Of a stretch of 64,000 nucleotides of DNA, positions 41,161-48,491 are shown one piece after another. Source of the DNA: Planktothrix serta PCC 8927 (GTDB taxonomy: Bacteria > Cyanobacteriota > Cyanobacteriia > Cyanobacteriales > Microcoleaceae); assembly GCF_900010725.2 (NCBI RefSeq), contig NZ_LR734855.1, positions 126,789-190,788 of the forward strand, read 5' to 3'. The notes below the pieces were generated by a model. It was not told where the DNA came from. It searched no databases and saw only the letters and a list, made by a program, of their open reading frames with translations. Numbering within the stretch: position 1 is the stretch's first letter; each line of letters starts with the position of its first letter. The position numbers and the translations under genes were made by a program.

Positions 41161-41256
41161 TTAACCTCCGGCGGCAAAGGTTGCCATAATAATAATTGAT
41201 AGGGCTAAACCGGGGAACAACAGAATCAATAACATTAAAAGATCGTGAGTATTCAT
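41161..41256 (-). CDS. Possible 31-residue single-helix membrane protein
   Basis: A short minus-strand frame from ATG 41256 to TAA 41161 codes MNTHDLLMLLILLFPGLALS followed by IIIMATFAAGG: a charged start, one 20-residue hydrophobic helix and a small polar end. Size and shape resemble the many tiny subunits of cyanobacterial thylakoid complexes, but it matches none I know (not PetN, PetL, PsaM, PsbM or Psb30). No clear ribosome-binding site. It is the only structure in the hisS to ABA4-like spacer besides the dispersed repeat. Confidence 0.45.
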   Translation of the reverse strand: MNTHDLLMLLILLFPGLALSIIIMATFAAGG

Positions 41257-41339
41257 AGTAATAAAGGGTCTAAATTAACTTGCCGATAGCATAACATAGA
41301 TTTCCCAAAAAGTGGCTCGAATTTAAAAAATATTTTAAA

Positions 41340-41843
41340 ATGAGAGGGTTTAAAGCATTTATCCTCATCATTCTTACCATGACAATTCCTGTTGATCAAA
41401 TTTTCAATATTGCGAACCTGTTTGTGCTTCCCTTTTGGGCATTAATGATTATTTTACCGAATTGGGGAGTGACGCGAAAAGTTATGGAGTCCTATCTTCC
41501 CTTTGTGTTGTTAGCCTGTGTTTATTTATATCTGTTTATCAGCAGTATTAACCCAGAAAATGCCGCAGCATTATCTAATCCCAAATTATCAGATATTGCC
41601 CATTTTTTTGCTGATGAAAATGCCGCAGCAACGGGATGGATTCACTTTTTAGTCATGGATTTATTTGTCGGACGTTGGATTTATTGGGATGGACAAAAAA
41701 CAGGGATTTGGACAATTCATTCCTTAGTATTTTGTTTATTTGCGGGGCCCTTTGGATTATTATCTCATATTCTGACAAGTTGGATTAGTAAGCTGTTTTT
41801 TACTCAACCGCAATCAGATATTAATCCAGTATCAAATTCTTAG
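41340..41843 (+). CDS. ABA4-like membrane protein
   Basis: Predicted four-helix membrane protein; 167 residues from ATG 41340, or 154 from ATG 41379 (MTIPVDQIFNIANLF), which fits the family start better. Motifs WALMIILPNW, WIHFLVMDLFVGRWIYWDG and LLSHILT match the ABA4-like (DUF4281) group, related to the plant protein needed for neoxanthin synthesis; the cyanobacterial function is not established. It is followed by a 65-bp-family palindromic element. Confidence 0.82.
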   Translation: MRGFKAFILIILTMTIPVDQIFNIANLFVLPFWALMIILPNWGVTRKVMESYLPFVLLACVYLYLFISSINPENAAALSNPKLSDIAHFFADENAAATGWIHFLVMDLFVGRWIYWDGQKTGIWTIHSLVFCLFAGPFGLLSHILTSWISKLFFTQPQSDINPVSNS

Positions 41844-41849
41844 ATACCG

Positions 41850-41914
41850 AGAAACCGGGTTTCTGTAATAACTTTTCTGCTTAATAGAAAGATAGTAGAA
41901 GAAACCCGGTTTTT
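41850..41914. repeat. 65-bp palindromic element
   Basis: AGAAACCGGGTTTCT at 41850-41864 and AGAAACCCGGTTTTT at 41900-41914, exactly 65 bp end to end, right after the ABA4-like stop and before the convergent toxin gene. Confidence 0.88.
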
Positions 41915-41939
41915 GAACCCCTATCAGCAATTGGAGAAA

Positions 41940-42209
41940 TTACAATTGAGACAGTAATCTCTCATAATCTGTGTGCGAACCAATCCAAAACCAAATAATG
42001 ATATCTCCTTCTAACTGTCCAACGGCTCGATAATCCTTGTTAATTCTAGCCGAATAAATGGGTAATTCTGGATGTACCTTTTTGAAACGAAGGCTGGGAT
42101 AATTGGGATCTCGTTTGAATTGTCGATAGGCTTCACGAGCCTGGTTTTGGACTTGCTTTGGCAGAGTGGCAAATGCTTTACGAAAAGAAAAGGTTGTTCG
42201 TGACTTCAC
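41940..42209 (-). CDS. RelE/ParE-fold toxin
   Basis: 89 residues: FSFRKAFATLPKQVQNQAREAYRQF, then LRFKKVHPELPIYSARINKDYRAVGQLEGDIIIWFWIG, the beta-sheet of the RelE/HigB superfamily, with the Arg/Lys/Tyr set (SARINKDYRAVG) expected for an mRNA-cutting toxin. It overlaps the upstream antitoxin gene by 4 bp (ATGA), the usual layout of a type II module. Target specificity cannot be told. Confidence 0.85.
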   Translation of the reverse strand: MKSRTTFSFRKAFATLPKQVQNQAREAYRQFKRDPNYPSLRFKKVHPELPIYSARINKDYRAVGQLEGDIIIWFWIGSHTDYERLLSQL

Positions 42210-42424
42210 AGTGTTTCTGGATCTAACTCTTGGGTTTGTCCAGAATGGTATTCAGCCATTGCATTAGCTGCTAATTTAGCAAGCGCATCGGGTGATTCAG
42301 TAAATGCACTATCCCAGCGCATTTCTGCTTCGAGTTCCTGTAAAATTAGAGTAGCGATCGCATCTTGTTCAGTGGCGGATAAAATTTTCAATTGGGCGAT
42401 CGCACGTTCAAGTAACTCGGTCAT
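42206..42424 (-). CDS. Antitoxin of the RelE/ParE-like module
   Basis: 72 residues from ATG 42424 (start MTELLERAIAQLKILSATEQ); an open frame continues to 42463, but the added residues are unlike the family. The N-terminal helix pair and acidic, helical C-terminus (LELEAEMRWDSAF...DALAKLAANAMAEY) fit the small cyanobacterial antitoxins. It precedes and overlaps the toxin gene by 4 bp, and presumably represses the pair. Confidence 0.83.
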   Translation of the reverse strand: MTELLERAIAQLKILSATEQDAIATLILQELEAEMRWDSAFTESPDALAKLAANAMAEYHSGQTQELDPETL

Positions 42425-42538
42425 ATTCCTAAAAGATATTATCTCAAAGATTACTGATAGCAATTATAGCACTAATCCCGAACCTTCCCTTAATATTAAG
42501 GCAATTTCTGTTGCAGCGTAACAAGGTAAAATTTTTTT

Positions 42539-42598
42539 GTAGGGGCGGGTTGATCAAAAAACTGTGTTACTCAGTAATAACCTGAATAAACCCGCCCT
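42539..42598. repeat. GGGGCGGGTT element, copy A
   Basis: TGTAGGGGCGGGTT at the left and AACCCGCCC at the right, 60 bp in all, with an AT-rich middle containing AGTAATAACCTGAATAA. Similar elements are at 42716-42776 and 58780-58838. Confidence 0.7.
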
Positions 42599-42610
42599 AA
42601 CCCGCCCTTT

Positions 42611-42704
42611 CGGGTTTCTGTCTTAACTTTCTTTTAGAATAGAAAGATAGCTGAAGAAACCCGGTTTCTGAACCCCCACAGTTGTATCAAGAAACCGGGT
42701 TTTT
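42611..42704. repeat. Partial 65-bp palindromic element plus an extra arm
   Basis: A truncated left arm CGGGTTTCT (42611-42619), a full right arm AGAAACCCGGTTTCT (42655-42669), then a further AGAAACCGGGTTTTT (42690-42704). This is a rearranged copy of the palindromic family, apparently inserted between two other repeats. Confidence 0.7.
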
Positions 42705-42715
42705 GCTAGTTAAGA

Positions 42716-42776
42716 TAGGGCGGGTTTAGAGATCTTAATTTGGAGTAACAAAAACCTGAGAAAACCCGCGCCTACA
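42716..42776. repeat. GGGGCGGGTT element, copy B
   Basis: TAGGGCGGGTT on the left and AACCCGCGCCTACA on the right, 61 bp. With copy A it makes the outer ends TTTGTAGGGGCGGGTT (42537) and AACCCGCGCCTACAAA (to 42778) inverted repeats with one mismatch. Confidence 0.65.
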
Positions 42777-42789
42777 AATCCGTTTAACC

Positions 42790-43635
42790 CTAAACTACTT
42801 TTTTCCGCAAAAACAAGATTAAAGCTTCACTAATTTCTTGGGGCCAATGTTCTTGAGGGTAATGTCCGGCTTTTTCTAAGGTGACAATTTCTGCCCCAGA
42901 AATCCCGTTTGCAAAGGTTTCAACATCGGTAAAATTTAACCAAGGGTCAATTAATCCCCAAATGATTTGAGTTGGATGATGCCAATTTTTAAAGCCAGAT
43001 TCTATTTCCATCATCGCCTCTTTTAAGCGTAAATTTTTTAAGGTTGCTAAGAGCGATCGCCCCGCCGCCGAAGCTTTTAAAAACGGACTGCGATAAACTT
43101 CTAAAACCTTATCCTCAATCACATATTTACTGCCTCCTTCTAAAGTTCTATCCACTAATAACGGGTCTTGGGTGATCATATCTCCCACAAACGGTAACGC
43201 CATTTGTTGTAATTTCCAGGGGAGTTTAGCTGATGTGGAAATAGGAGTATTGAGAATAATTAATTTTTCAATTTGTTCAGGATAACGTAGGGCATATTGT
43301 AATCCCATTGAACCTAAAAATCCTTGAACAACTAAATAAAATTTTTCTAGTTTTAATTGTTCTAAAAATCCCGCTAACCCTTGAATAAACGCATCAGGAG
43401 TATAGTCAAAATCTCGTTGATCTGGTTTTCCCGAATATCCAGAGCCGATCCAGTCCGGTGCGATCGCTTTATATCCTTGTTTTTCTAATTCATCCATAAT
43501 CACTAACCAACTGTAGCTTTGAGAAACTAATCCATGCAATAACACCACTGGAATTTTCTCAGTTGTTTCGGGATTTGTTTCTCGATAAAACCAATCTAAA
43601 GAGCCGACTTTAATTTCGTTTTTAGTAATTGACAT
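42790..43635 (-). CDS. Alpha/beta-hydrolase fold protein
   Basis: 281 residues with the fold's landmarks: VVLLHGLVSQSYSW (oxyanion loop), APDWIGSGYSGKP, and a late His in EKAGHYPQEHWP. The nucleophile elbow reads VVQGFLGSMGLQYAL. In haloalkane-dehalogenase-like relatives this is VVQDxxG with Asp; here the position is Gly, so no Ser, Asp or Cys nucleophile is evident. It may be non-hydrolytic or use another residue. Cytoplasmic, no signal. It is downstream of petA on the same strand but beyond repeats and a palindrome. Confidence 0.87.
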   Translation of the reverse strand: MSITKNEIKVGSLDWFYRETNPETTEKIPVVLLHGLVSQSYSWLVIMDELEKQGYKAIAPDWIGSGYSGKPDQRDFDYTPDAFIQGLAGFLEQLKLEKFYLVVQGFLGSMGLQYALRYPEQIEKLIILNTPISTSAKLPWKLQQMALPFVGDMITQDPLLVDRTLEGGSKYVIEDKVLEVYRSPFLKASAAGRSLLATLKNLRLKEAMMEIESGFKNWHHPTQIIWGLIDPWLNFTDVETFANGISGAEIVTLEKAGHYPQEHWPQEISEALILFLRKKVV

Positions 43636-43661
43636 GATAGTTTTAAACCCTAAATTAAATT

Positions 43662-43760
43662 ACCTATTGCCTATTCCCTCTTTCCCTCTTTCCCTCTTTC
43701 CCTCTTTCCCTCTTTCCCTCTTTCCCTCTTTCCCTGTTCCCTGTTCCCTGTTCCCTGTTC
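43662..43760. repeat. TTTCCCTC octamers and TTCCCTG heptamers
   Basis: About seven TTTCCCTC units run into four TTCCCTG units, ahead of the hydrolase gene start (minus strand). Confidence 0.9.
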
Positions 43761-43770
43761 TAAAAACAGT

Positions 43771-43800
43771 TGTAGAGACGTTAAATTTAACGTCTCTACA
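43771..43800. terminator. Perfect 30-bp palindrome after petA
   Basis: TGTAGAGACGTTAAA followed at once by its reverse complement TTTAACGTCTCTACA. It lies 31 bp past the petA stop (minus strand) and could act as terminator of petC-petA. The same GTAGAGACGTT theme is at 46729-46756 and 13917-13956. Confidence 0.6.
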
Positions 43801-43830
43801 AAGGGTGAAATCATGAAAATGATTCAAAGT

Positions 43831-44814
43831 TTAGAAGTTCATTTCAGCGGCTTGAACTTTCTCAACTTGTTTCTTCTTCATCACCAGCATCACTTGAGTT
43901 AACATCACCAAGGCGATAAACGCAATTAACCCAAGAACGCGAGAGGAACTTTGCAGAACGATTTCGGTATCATGCTGACCAAAGCCACCAACGTTGGGGT
44001 TATCGGTTAAAGCCTCACCGGCTGCAACCGTTTGACCTTCAGAGACAATTAACTGAGGGCCAAGGGGAATTTCATCGACAACGATTTGACCGTCAGCCTT
44101 TTGAATGGTAACTTGAGAACCCGATTCTGCTTCCGTTGTGATCTGGGTAATTGTTCCAGCAACAGAGGCTTTATAAAGGTTATTATTGCTAGAATTGCCA
44201 GCCGGATAGAGTTGACCCCGACCTCGGTTTCCGCCGACATGAATAGCAAATTTACCATAGTGAACGGATTTATCCGTTGCGGGGTTAGGAGACAACACCG
44301 GGAAGATAATTTCTTGATATTCTTCTCCAGGTAAGGGCCCGACAATTACCACATTGTCTTGATCTTCCCGATAGGGTTGGAAGTACAAATCACCAATTTC
44401 TTCCTTCCATTCTTCAGGAATGCGATCTTCTGGAGCAATCTTAAAGCCTTCGGGGAGCATTAACACTGCACCAACATTTAAACCGCCTTTGCTACCATCG
44501 GCTGTCACTTGCTGAAGGTTGGTATCGTAAGGAATTTTAACAACAGCCTTAAAAACAGTATCCGGTAGAACGGAATGGGGAACTTCAATTTCTGTCTGCT
44601 TTGCAGCTAAGTGACAGTTCGCACAAACAATTCGTCCCGTCGCTTCACGCGGAGTTAAGGGAGCCGTTTCTTGCGCCCAAAAAGGATAAGCCGCTGCTGA
44701 CTGGGGGAAGGCAAAATCACTGGTTAGGAAGAAAGCAACCGTTGCTACGGTAACCCAAAGGATTTTCCAAGCCCGCAAACGAGGCATTTTTACTAATTGA
44801 TCAATTGGTTGCAT
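43831..44814 (-). CDS. petA: Cytochrome f (cytochrome b6f complex)
   Basis: c-type cytochrome of the thylakoid b6f complex, passing electrons from the Rieske centre to plastocyanin or cytochrome c6. A signal peptide ends in [10 protein letters not shown]; the mature N-terminal Tyr is an axial heme ligand, and the heme-binding CANCH follows about 20 residues later. The large domain and the C-terminal anchor ([20 protein letters not shown]) are complete. ATG 44814 (MQPIDQLVK) or 44787 (MPRLRAW) is the start; the frame further up begins only with a non-ATG codon. It follows petC in the usual petC-petA order. Confidence 0.97.
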   Translation of the reverse strand: MQPIDQLVKMPRLRAWKILWVTVATVAFFLTSDFAFPQSAAAYPFWAQETAPLTPREATGRIVCANCHLAAKQTEIEVPHSVLPDTVFKAVVKIPYDTNLQQVTADGSKGGLNVGAVLMLPEGFKIAPEDRIPEEWKEEIGDLYFQPYREDQDNVVIVGPLPGEEYQEIIFPVLSPNPATDKSVHYGKFAIHVGGNRGRGQLYPAGNSSNNNLYKASVAGTITQITTEAESGSQVTIQKADGQIVVDEIPLGPQLIVSEGQTVAAGEALTDNPNVGGFGQHDTEIVLQSSSRVLGLIAFIALVMLTQVMLVMKKKQVEKVQAAEMNF

Positions 44815-44905
44815 TACTATTGTTCTATTTCTGGTCAAAGTCAACAGAATCAATCATCACAGATTTTAGATTTCAGATGTTGCTCTAAAATCCAAAATCC
44901 TTGTA

Positions 44906-45015
44906 TAGCAGGGAACAGGGAACAGGGAACAGGGAACAGGGAACATCGGAGGAAAAGACTTCACAGCCCTTGGTTTCAGCATCCGTCTCTGTCCTAACCG
45001 TATTGGCAACTGCTA
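44906..45015. mobile_element. 110-bp MITE-like element with IS630-type ends
   Basis: Ends TAGCAGGG... and ...(TGTCCTAACC)GTATTGGCAACTGCTA, with TA on both sides (44904-44905, 45016-45017). The inner GTCCTAAC matches the GTTAGGAC part of the IS630 terminal repeats at 30795-31753. It carries a GGGAACA heptamer array and no gene. It sits between petC and petA. Confidence 0.55.
44911..44945. repeat. GGGAACA heptamer array
   Basis: Five tandem GGGAACA units (reverse complement of TTCCCTG) within the MITE-like element between petC and petA. Confidence 0.9.
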
Positions 45016-45028
45016 TATCTAAAATTTA

Positions 45029-45568
45029 TTAAGACCACCAGGGATTTTCGCCCGTGCGGAAGTCGGTTTCTGTCCAAGTCGTAAAGCTCAATTTGTCATC
45101 CGCAACAGTGGCGTGAACCAATGCTAAGGATAAGGGGGCTGGGCCACGAACGACTTTACCCGCCGCGTCATATTGAGAACCGTGACAGGGACACATAAAT
45201 TTGTTTTCGCTGTTGTTCCAAGGGACAACACACCCTAAGTGGGTACAAACGGCGTTAATTCCATAGTCCGCTAAAGCAGCATCGCCTTCTACCACCATGT
45301 AGGTGGGATCGCCTTTTAAGCCTTGGGCTAAAACGCGATCGCCGGGTTTATGGGTGGATAAAAATTCACTAACGATAATATCGTTACCCAGAGCATCTTT
45401 AGCCGTAACGCCACTGCCTGCGGTACCACTAGCCGGAGGCAGAAGATATTTGACAAACGGATACAGCACACCCAGAGCAACGCCTGTGGCTGAACCGAAG
45501 GTCAGTAAGTTCATGAATTGACGACGCCCCATGCTGGGAACATCAGGGTTCGAGGAAATTTGAGTCAT
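45029..45568 (-). CDS. petC: Rieske iron-sulfur protein (cytochrome b6f complex)
   Basis: 179 residues. A Tat-type N-terminus ([10 protein letters not shown]) leads into the membrane anchor and a flexible glycine-rich hinge ([10 protein letters not shown]). The 2Fe-2S ligands are in CTHLGC and CPCHGS. It moves electrons from plastoquinol to cytochrome f on the lumenal side. petA follows downstream after 214 bp that include a MITE-like element. Confidence 0.98.
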   Translation of the reverse strand: MTQISSNPDVPSMGRRQFMNLLTFGSATGVALGVLYPFVKYLLPPASGTAGSGVTAKDALGNDIIVSEFLSTHKPGDRVLAQGLKGDPTYMVVEGDAALADYGINAVCTHLGCVVPWNNSENKFMCPCHGSQYDAAGKVVRGPAPLSLALVHATVADDKLSFTTWTETDFRTGENPWWS

Positions 45569-45713
45569 CTCAACCTTACTGGAGAACGGAAACCGCGATG
45601 TTTTAACTCGCGGAGGAAGTTTGACGCGCAGTTTAAAAACTGCGTCCCCTGTTTAGGGGGTGAATAATAAGCATTATCACATTGATTTGCACCCATGTTT
45701 ATCAGGTGTTGAA

Positions 45714-45762
45714 TGTTGACTGTTGGCTGTTGACTGTTGGCTGTTGACGGTTGACGGTTGAC
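45714..45762. repeat. TTGACTG/TTGGCTG heptamer array
   Basis: About seven tandem heptamers upstream of petC, in the divergent spacer shared with the ABC permease gene. Confidence 0.9.
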
Positions 45763-45820
45763 TATCTCCCTCTGTGGCTTTTTTTGGTAATCTAATCTCA
45801 AATACAAGATTTTAAATTGA

Positions 45821-46696
45821 ATGAGTGTTACATCTTTTCGCCCTTTAAGGGGGTTTCGTGTTCCTTCGGTATCAACGGCTATGACCTTTTGTGGATTAGT
45901 CCTGACAATTTTATTTTTATTAATCGCCCTATTATCGCCCTTATTTTCAATTTGGGGATGGATACAAAGCCCTACGGAATTTCTGTCTAACCCGATACAT
46001 CAACCTCCTTCTCCTCAACATTGGTTTGGAACCAGTCGTTTAGGATATGATGTATTTTCTCGAACGTTATTTGGAACTCAAGTTGCTTGGCAAGTGGTGT
46101 TATTAGCAACGCTTTTGAGTGTGGGAATTGGGGTTCCTTTGGGAATGGTGAGTGGATATTTAGGAGGGAAAATAGATCGGGTTTTATTGTTTTTAATGGA
46201 TACGATTTATACGTTACCCGGATTATTACTTTCGATTACTTTAGCGTTTGTGGTGGGAAAAGGGGTTTTGAATGCTGCGATCGCCTTAAGTGTCGCTTAT
46301 GTTCCTCAATATTATCGCGTCGTTCGCAATCATACGACTTCTGTTAAAACGGAATTATTTATTGAAGCGGCGCAAGCATTGGGAGCAAATACCTGGACAA
46401 TTTTAACTCGTTATTTATTTTTAAATGTGATCCAAAGTGTTCCGGTATTATTTACGCTGAATGCGGCGGATGCAATTTTAACATTAGGCGGATTAGGATT
46501 TCTAGGATTAGGTTTACCCGATGAAGTTCCCGAATGGGGACATGATTTAAGAATTGCATTAGAAGCGTTACCGACTGGAATTTGGTGGACAACATTATTC
46601 CCTGGTTTAGCATTAACAATCATGGTCGTAGGTTTATCCCTATTAGGAGAAGGATTAAACGATTTTCTCAATCCCCGTCTTCGCAATCAACGTTAA
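45821..46696 (+). CDS. ABC transporter permease (DppC/OppC type)
   Basis: 291 residues with six predicted membrane helices. An N-terminal OppC-like region (HWFGTSRLGYDVFSRTLFGTQ) is followed by the permease signature EAAQALGANTWTILTRYLFLNV, the EAA loop that contacts the ATPase. LGGLGFLGLGLPDEVPEWG is typical of the di/oligopeptide and nickel permease family. The partner permease, ATPases and binding protein are not next to it, as is common in cyanobacteria. Substrate unknown. Confidence 0.93.
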   Translation: MSVTSFRPLRGFRVPSVSTAMTFCGLVLTILFLLIALLSPLFSIWGWIQSPTEFLSNPIHQPPSPQHWFGTSRLGYDVFSRTLFGTQVAWQVVLLATLLSVGIGVPLGMVSGYLGGKIDRVLLFLMDTIYTLPGLLLSITLAFVVGKGVLNAAIALSVAYVPQYYRVVRNHTTSVKTELFIEAAQALGANTWTILTRYLFLNVIQSVPVLFTLNAADAILTLGGLGFLGLGLPDEVPEWGHDLRIALEALPTGIWWTTLFPGLALTIMVVGLSLLGEGLNDFLNPRLRNQR

Positions 46697-46697
46697 A

Positions 46698-46728
46698 TGT
46701 TGACTGTTGACTGTTGACTGTTGACTGT
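46698..46728. repeat. TTGACTG heptamer array
   Basis: Four tandem TTGACTG units immediately after the permease stop codon. Confidence 0.9.
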
Positions 46729-46756
46729 GTAGAGACGTTGCATGCAACGTCTCTAC
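46729..46756. terminator. Perfect 28-bp palindrome after the permease gene
   Basis: GTAGAGACGTTGCA followed by TGCAACGTCTCTAC. Located 33 bp past the permease stop, ahead of a run of A residues; likely a bidirectional terminator and a member of the GTAGAGACGTT family. Confidence 0.6.
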
Positions 46757-46867
46757 TGCTAACAAAAAAAATAGCTGTCCCCGATCAATTAGGACAGCAT
46801 GGCAAGCTAGGCATTTTTACTTTTTTGTATAGAATTTTTATTCTAAGATCGTGTAAGATACCTAAGA

Positions 46868-47065
46868 TCAAGATTCGACAGTTTCCTCCGAATCTTCTGT
46901 ATCTAAGTTATCAGGATCAACGTAATAACAAACGGTATCATCAACGCAGATCAATGCCCAACCAGATTCGTCAATATTTTTCAATTTATAGGCTCCTTGT
47001 TTAACAAAAAAGCCTTTGTGGTTGCGAGTTTCGGCTTTGACATAAACTTGGCTATCCATAGTCAT
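46868..47065 (-). CDS. Small acidic hypothetical protein
   Basis: 65 residues: SQVYVKAETRNHKGFFVKQGAYKLKNIDESGWALICVDDTVCYYV then an acidic tail DPDNLDTEDSEE. The alternating strands suggest a small SH3-like barrel, but no family was recognised; it is not a clear NdhO or PetP. A good ribosome-binding site (AAGGAG, minus strand) lies 6-7 bp ahead of ATG 47065. Convergent with the permease gene. Confidence 0.7.
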   Translation of the reverse strand: MTMDSQVYVKAETRNHKGFFVKQGAYKLKNIDESGWALICVDDTVCYYVDPDNLDTEDSEETVES

Positions 47066-47347
47066 CTCATCTCCTTAGTTTGTTATCAAGTTGTTTTGTG
47101 AACGGCTGATTATGATAGTTAATTACTGAAGTTACCAAATATTATCACTGTTTTTCGTCTTTGTTTGTTAATTTATGTAATTTTTTGTTGCGTTTTCTCA
47201 ATACTTCCTAAGAGATCATGGATTTATAGTCATTAACAGTCATTTTCCGTCGATTCACCGCAACCCAACCTATTTAAACATCCGTTTAATTTTTGTGAGT
47301 AATTACCTAATTATGCAATCAGATTGGCAAAACTAGGTAAAAATTCT

Positions 47348-47767
47348 CTAACCTTCAAACAACCATTGTTTAACTTTTATTAAGGATTTCCAGTCAGGTT
47401 TGCGGGTTAATCCATCTTCAAAATTTTTGGTGATTTCCTGCTGCCAATCTGTATCCACTAACACCAATTGAGCCGCGAGTTCAACGTGAGAACGCACCCC
47501 CGATTTTCCTAAATCCAACATCGCCGTAGCCAAATTCACTCTCGCTTGCGGATCATGGGGATTAAGTTTAACAGCAGATTTCGCCGCGTTATAGGCTAAT
47601 TTCGGTTTATCTGTTAACAGATATAACCACGCTAAACTCGTCCAAGCATTACTATTTTTGGGCGCGCGATTACAAATTTCTTTAAACACCGGAATCAACG
47701 TTTCTGGGTCTTCACCCGCTTGATACCGTTCAAAACCTTCCTTAAATAATTCTTCTGGAGTTGTCAT
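47348..47767 (-). CDS. TPR-like protein
   Basis: 139 residues from ATG 47767 (MTTPEELFKEGFERYQAGED); an upstream in-frame Met at 47785 adds six residues. Two to three TPR-like helix pairs are visible (NAWTSLAWLYLLTDKPKLAYNAAKSAVKLNPHDPQ, ARVNLATAMLDLG). The C-terminal part (FEDGLTRKPDWKSLIKVKQWLF) is helical. No signal peptide. Function unknown; a protein-protein adaptor is likely from the fold. Confidence 0.83.
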   Translation of the reverse strand: MTTPEELFKEGFERYQAGEDPETLIPVFKEICNRAPKNSNAWTSLAWLYLLTDKPKLAYNAAKSAVKLNPHDPQARVNLATAMLDLGKSGVRSHVELAAQLVLVDTDWQQEITKNFEDGLTRKPDWKSLIKVKQWLFEG

Positions 47768-47923
47768 GATTCGTTGAATATTCAAAATAGAGCGATAGGT
47801 TATAAACTGGGCTATTTCTGCCTAATCCATCACCTATCGCAAATTGCCAACCTTTAATTTTAATCTAAAGGGGGTAAACGGTCTATAAAACTAACCTAAA
47901 CCGTACACCCCTATGAACCTGTC

Positions 47924-47960
47924 TGTTCCCTGTTCCCTGTTCCCTGTTCCCTGTTCCCTG
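47924..47960. repeat. TTCCCTG heptamer array
   Basis: Five tandem TGTTCCC units between the TPR-like gene and the A-type Fe-S protein gene. Confidence 0.9.
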
Positions 47961-47983
47961 CTAGAAACCCAGTTTCTTGAATC

Positions 47984-48340
47984 TTAGGTCGTAAAGGATT
48001 TACCACAGCCACAGGTTTGAGTGGCTTGGGGATTGGTAAACTGGAACCCACCCCCAATCAGATCATCCGTATAATCGAGGACTAGGCCATAAATGTAGAG
48101 TAAACTTTTGCGATCGCAAACGACCTTAAACCCTTGATAATCAAAGGCTTCATCATCCTCTCGAATGGTGCTTGGGTCAGCAAAATCCATCAAATAGGAC
48201 ATTCCAGAACAACCGCCTTGGCGGACTCCCACCCGCAGACAAAGATCTTTTCCTTGCTTTTCACGCAGAAATTGAACTTGCTTGATGGCTGCTTCCGTCA
48301 TTTGAACCCCTTGGGTTGGGGTTTGAGTCGCTTGTGTCAT
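47984..48340 (-). CDS. A-type iron-sulfur assembly protein (SufA/IscA family)
   Basis: 118 residues, HesB/IscA fold, carrying the three conserved Cys: one in RQGGCSGMSY and two in the C-terminal CGCGKSF. These proteins hold or pass on Fe-S clusters to targets such as photosystem I and ferredoxins. The 13-residue Thr/Gln-rich start before MTEAAIKQVQFL is extra; the internal Met (VQMTEAA) could be the true start. No suf operon is adjacent. Confidence 0.93.
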   Translation of the reverse strand: MTQATQTPTQGVQMTEAAIKQVQFLREKQGKDLCLRVGVRQGGCSGMSYLMDFADPSTIREDDEAFDYQGFKVVCDRKSLLYIYGLVLDYTDDLIGGGFQFTNPQATQTCGCGKSFTT

Positions 48341-48491
48341 GGGTTCGCCTGACTCCTTTTGTGATGTTTTAAACGGATCAAAAAATAATGGCGTTTTGAT
48401 CGGCCTTCTGTATTCCTAATATTTTATCAAAAATGGGAGCCAGAAGACGCCCACCACTGATCAAAGTGTTTCCCCCAAACCCCCTCAAAAG

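Larger units (their letters stand above)
42464..42789. other. 326-bp spacer made mostly of nested repeats
   Basis: Between the antitoxin gene start and the end of the hydrolase gene. It holds two copies of the roughly 60-bp GGGGCGGGTT-type element (42539-42598, 42716-42776) and, between them, one and a half copies of the 65-bp palindromic element. No coding potential is seen. Confidence 0.7.
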
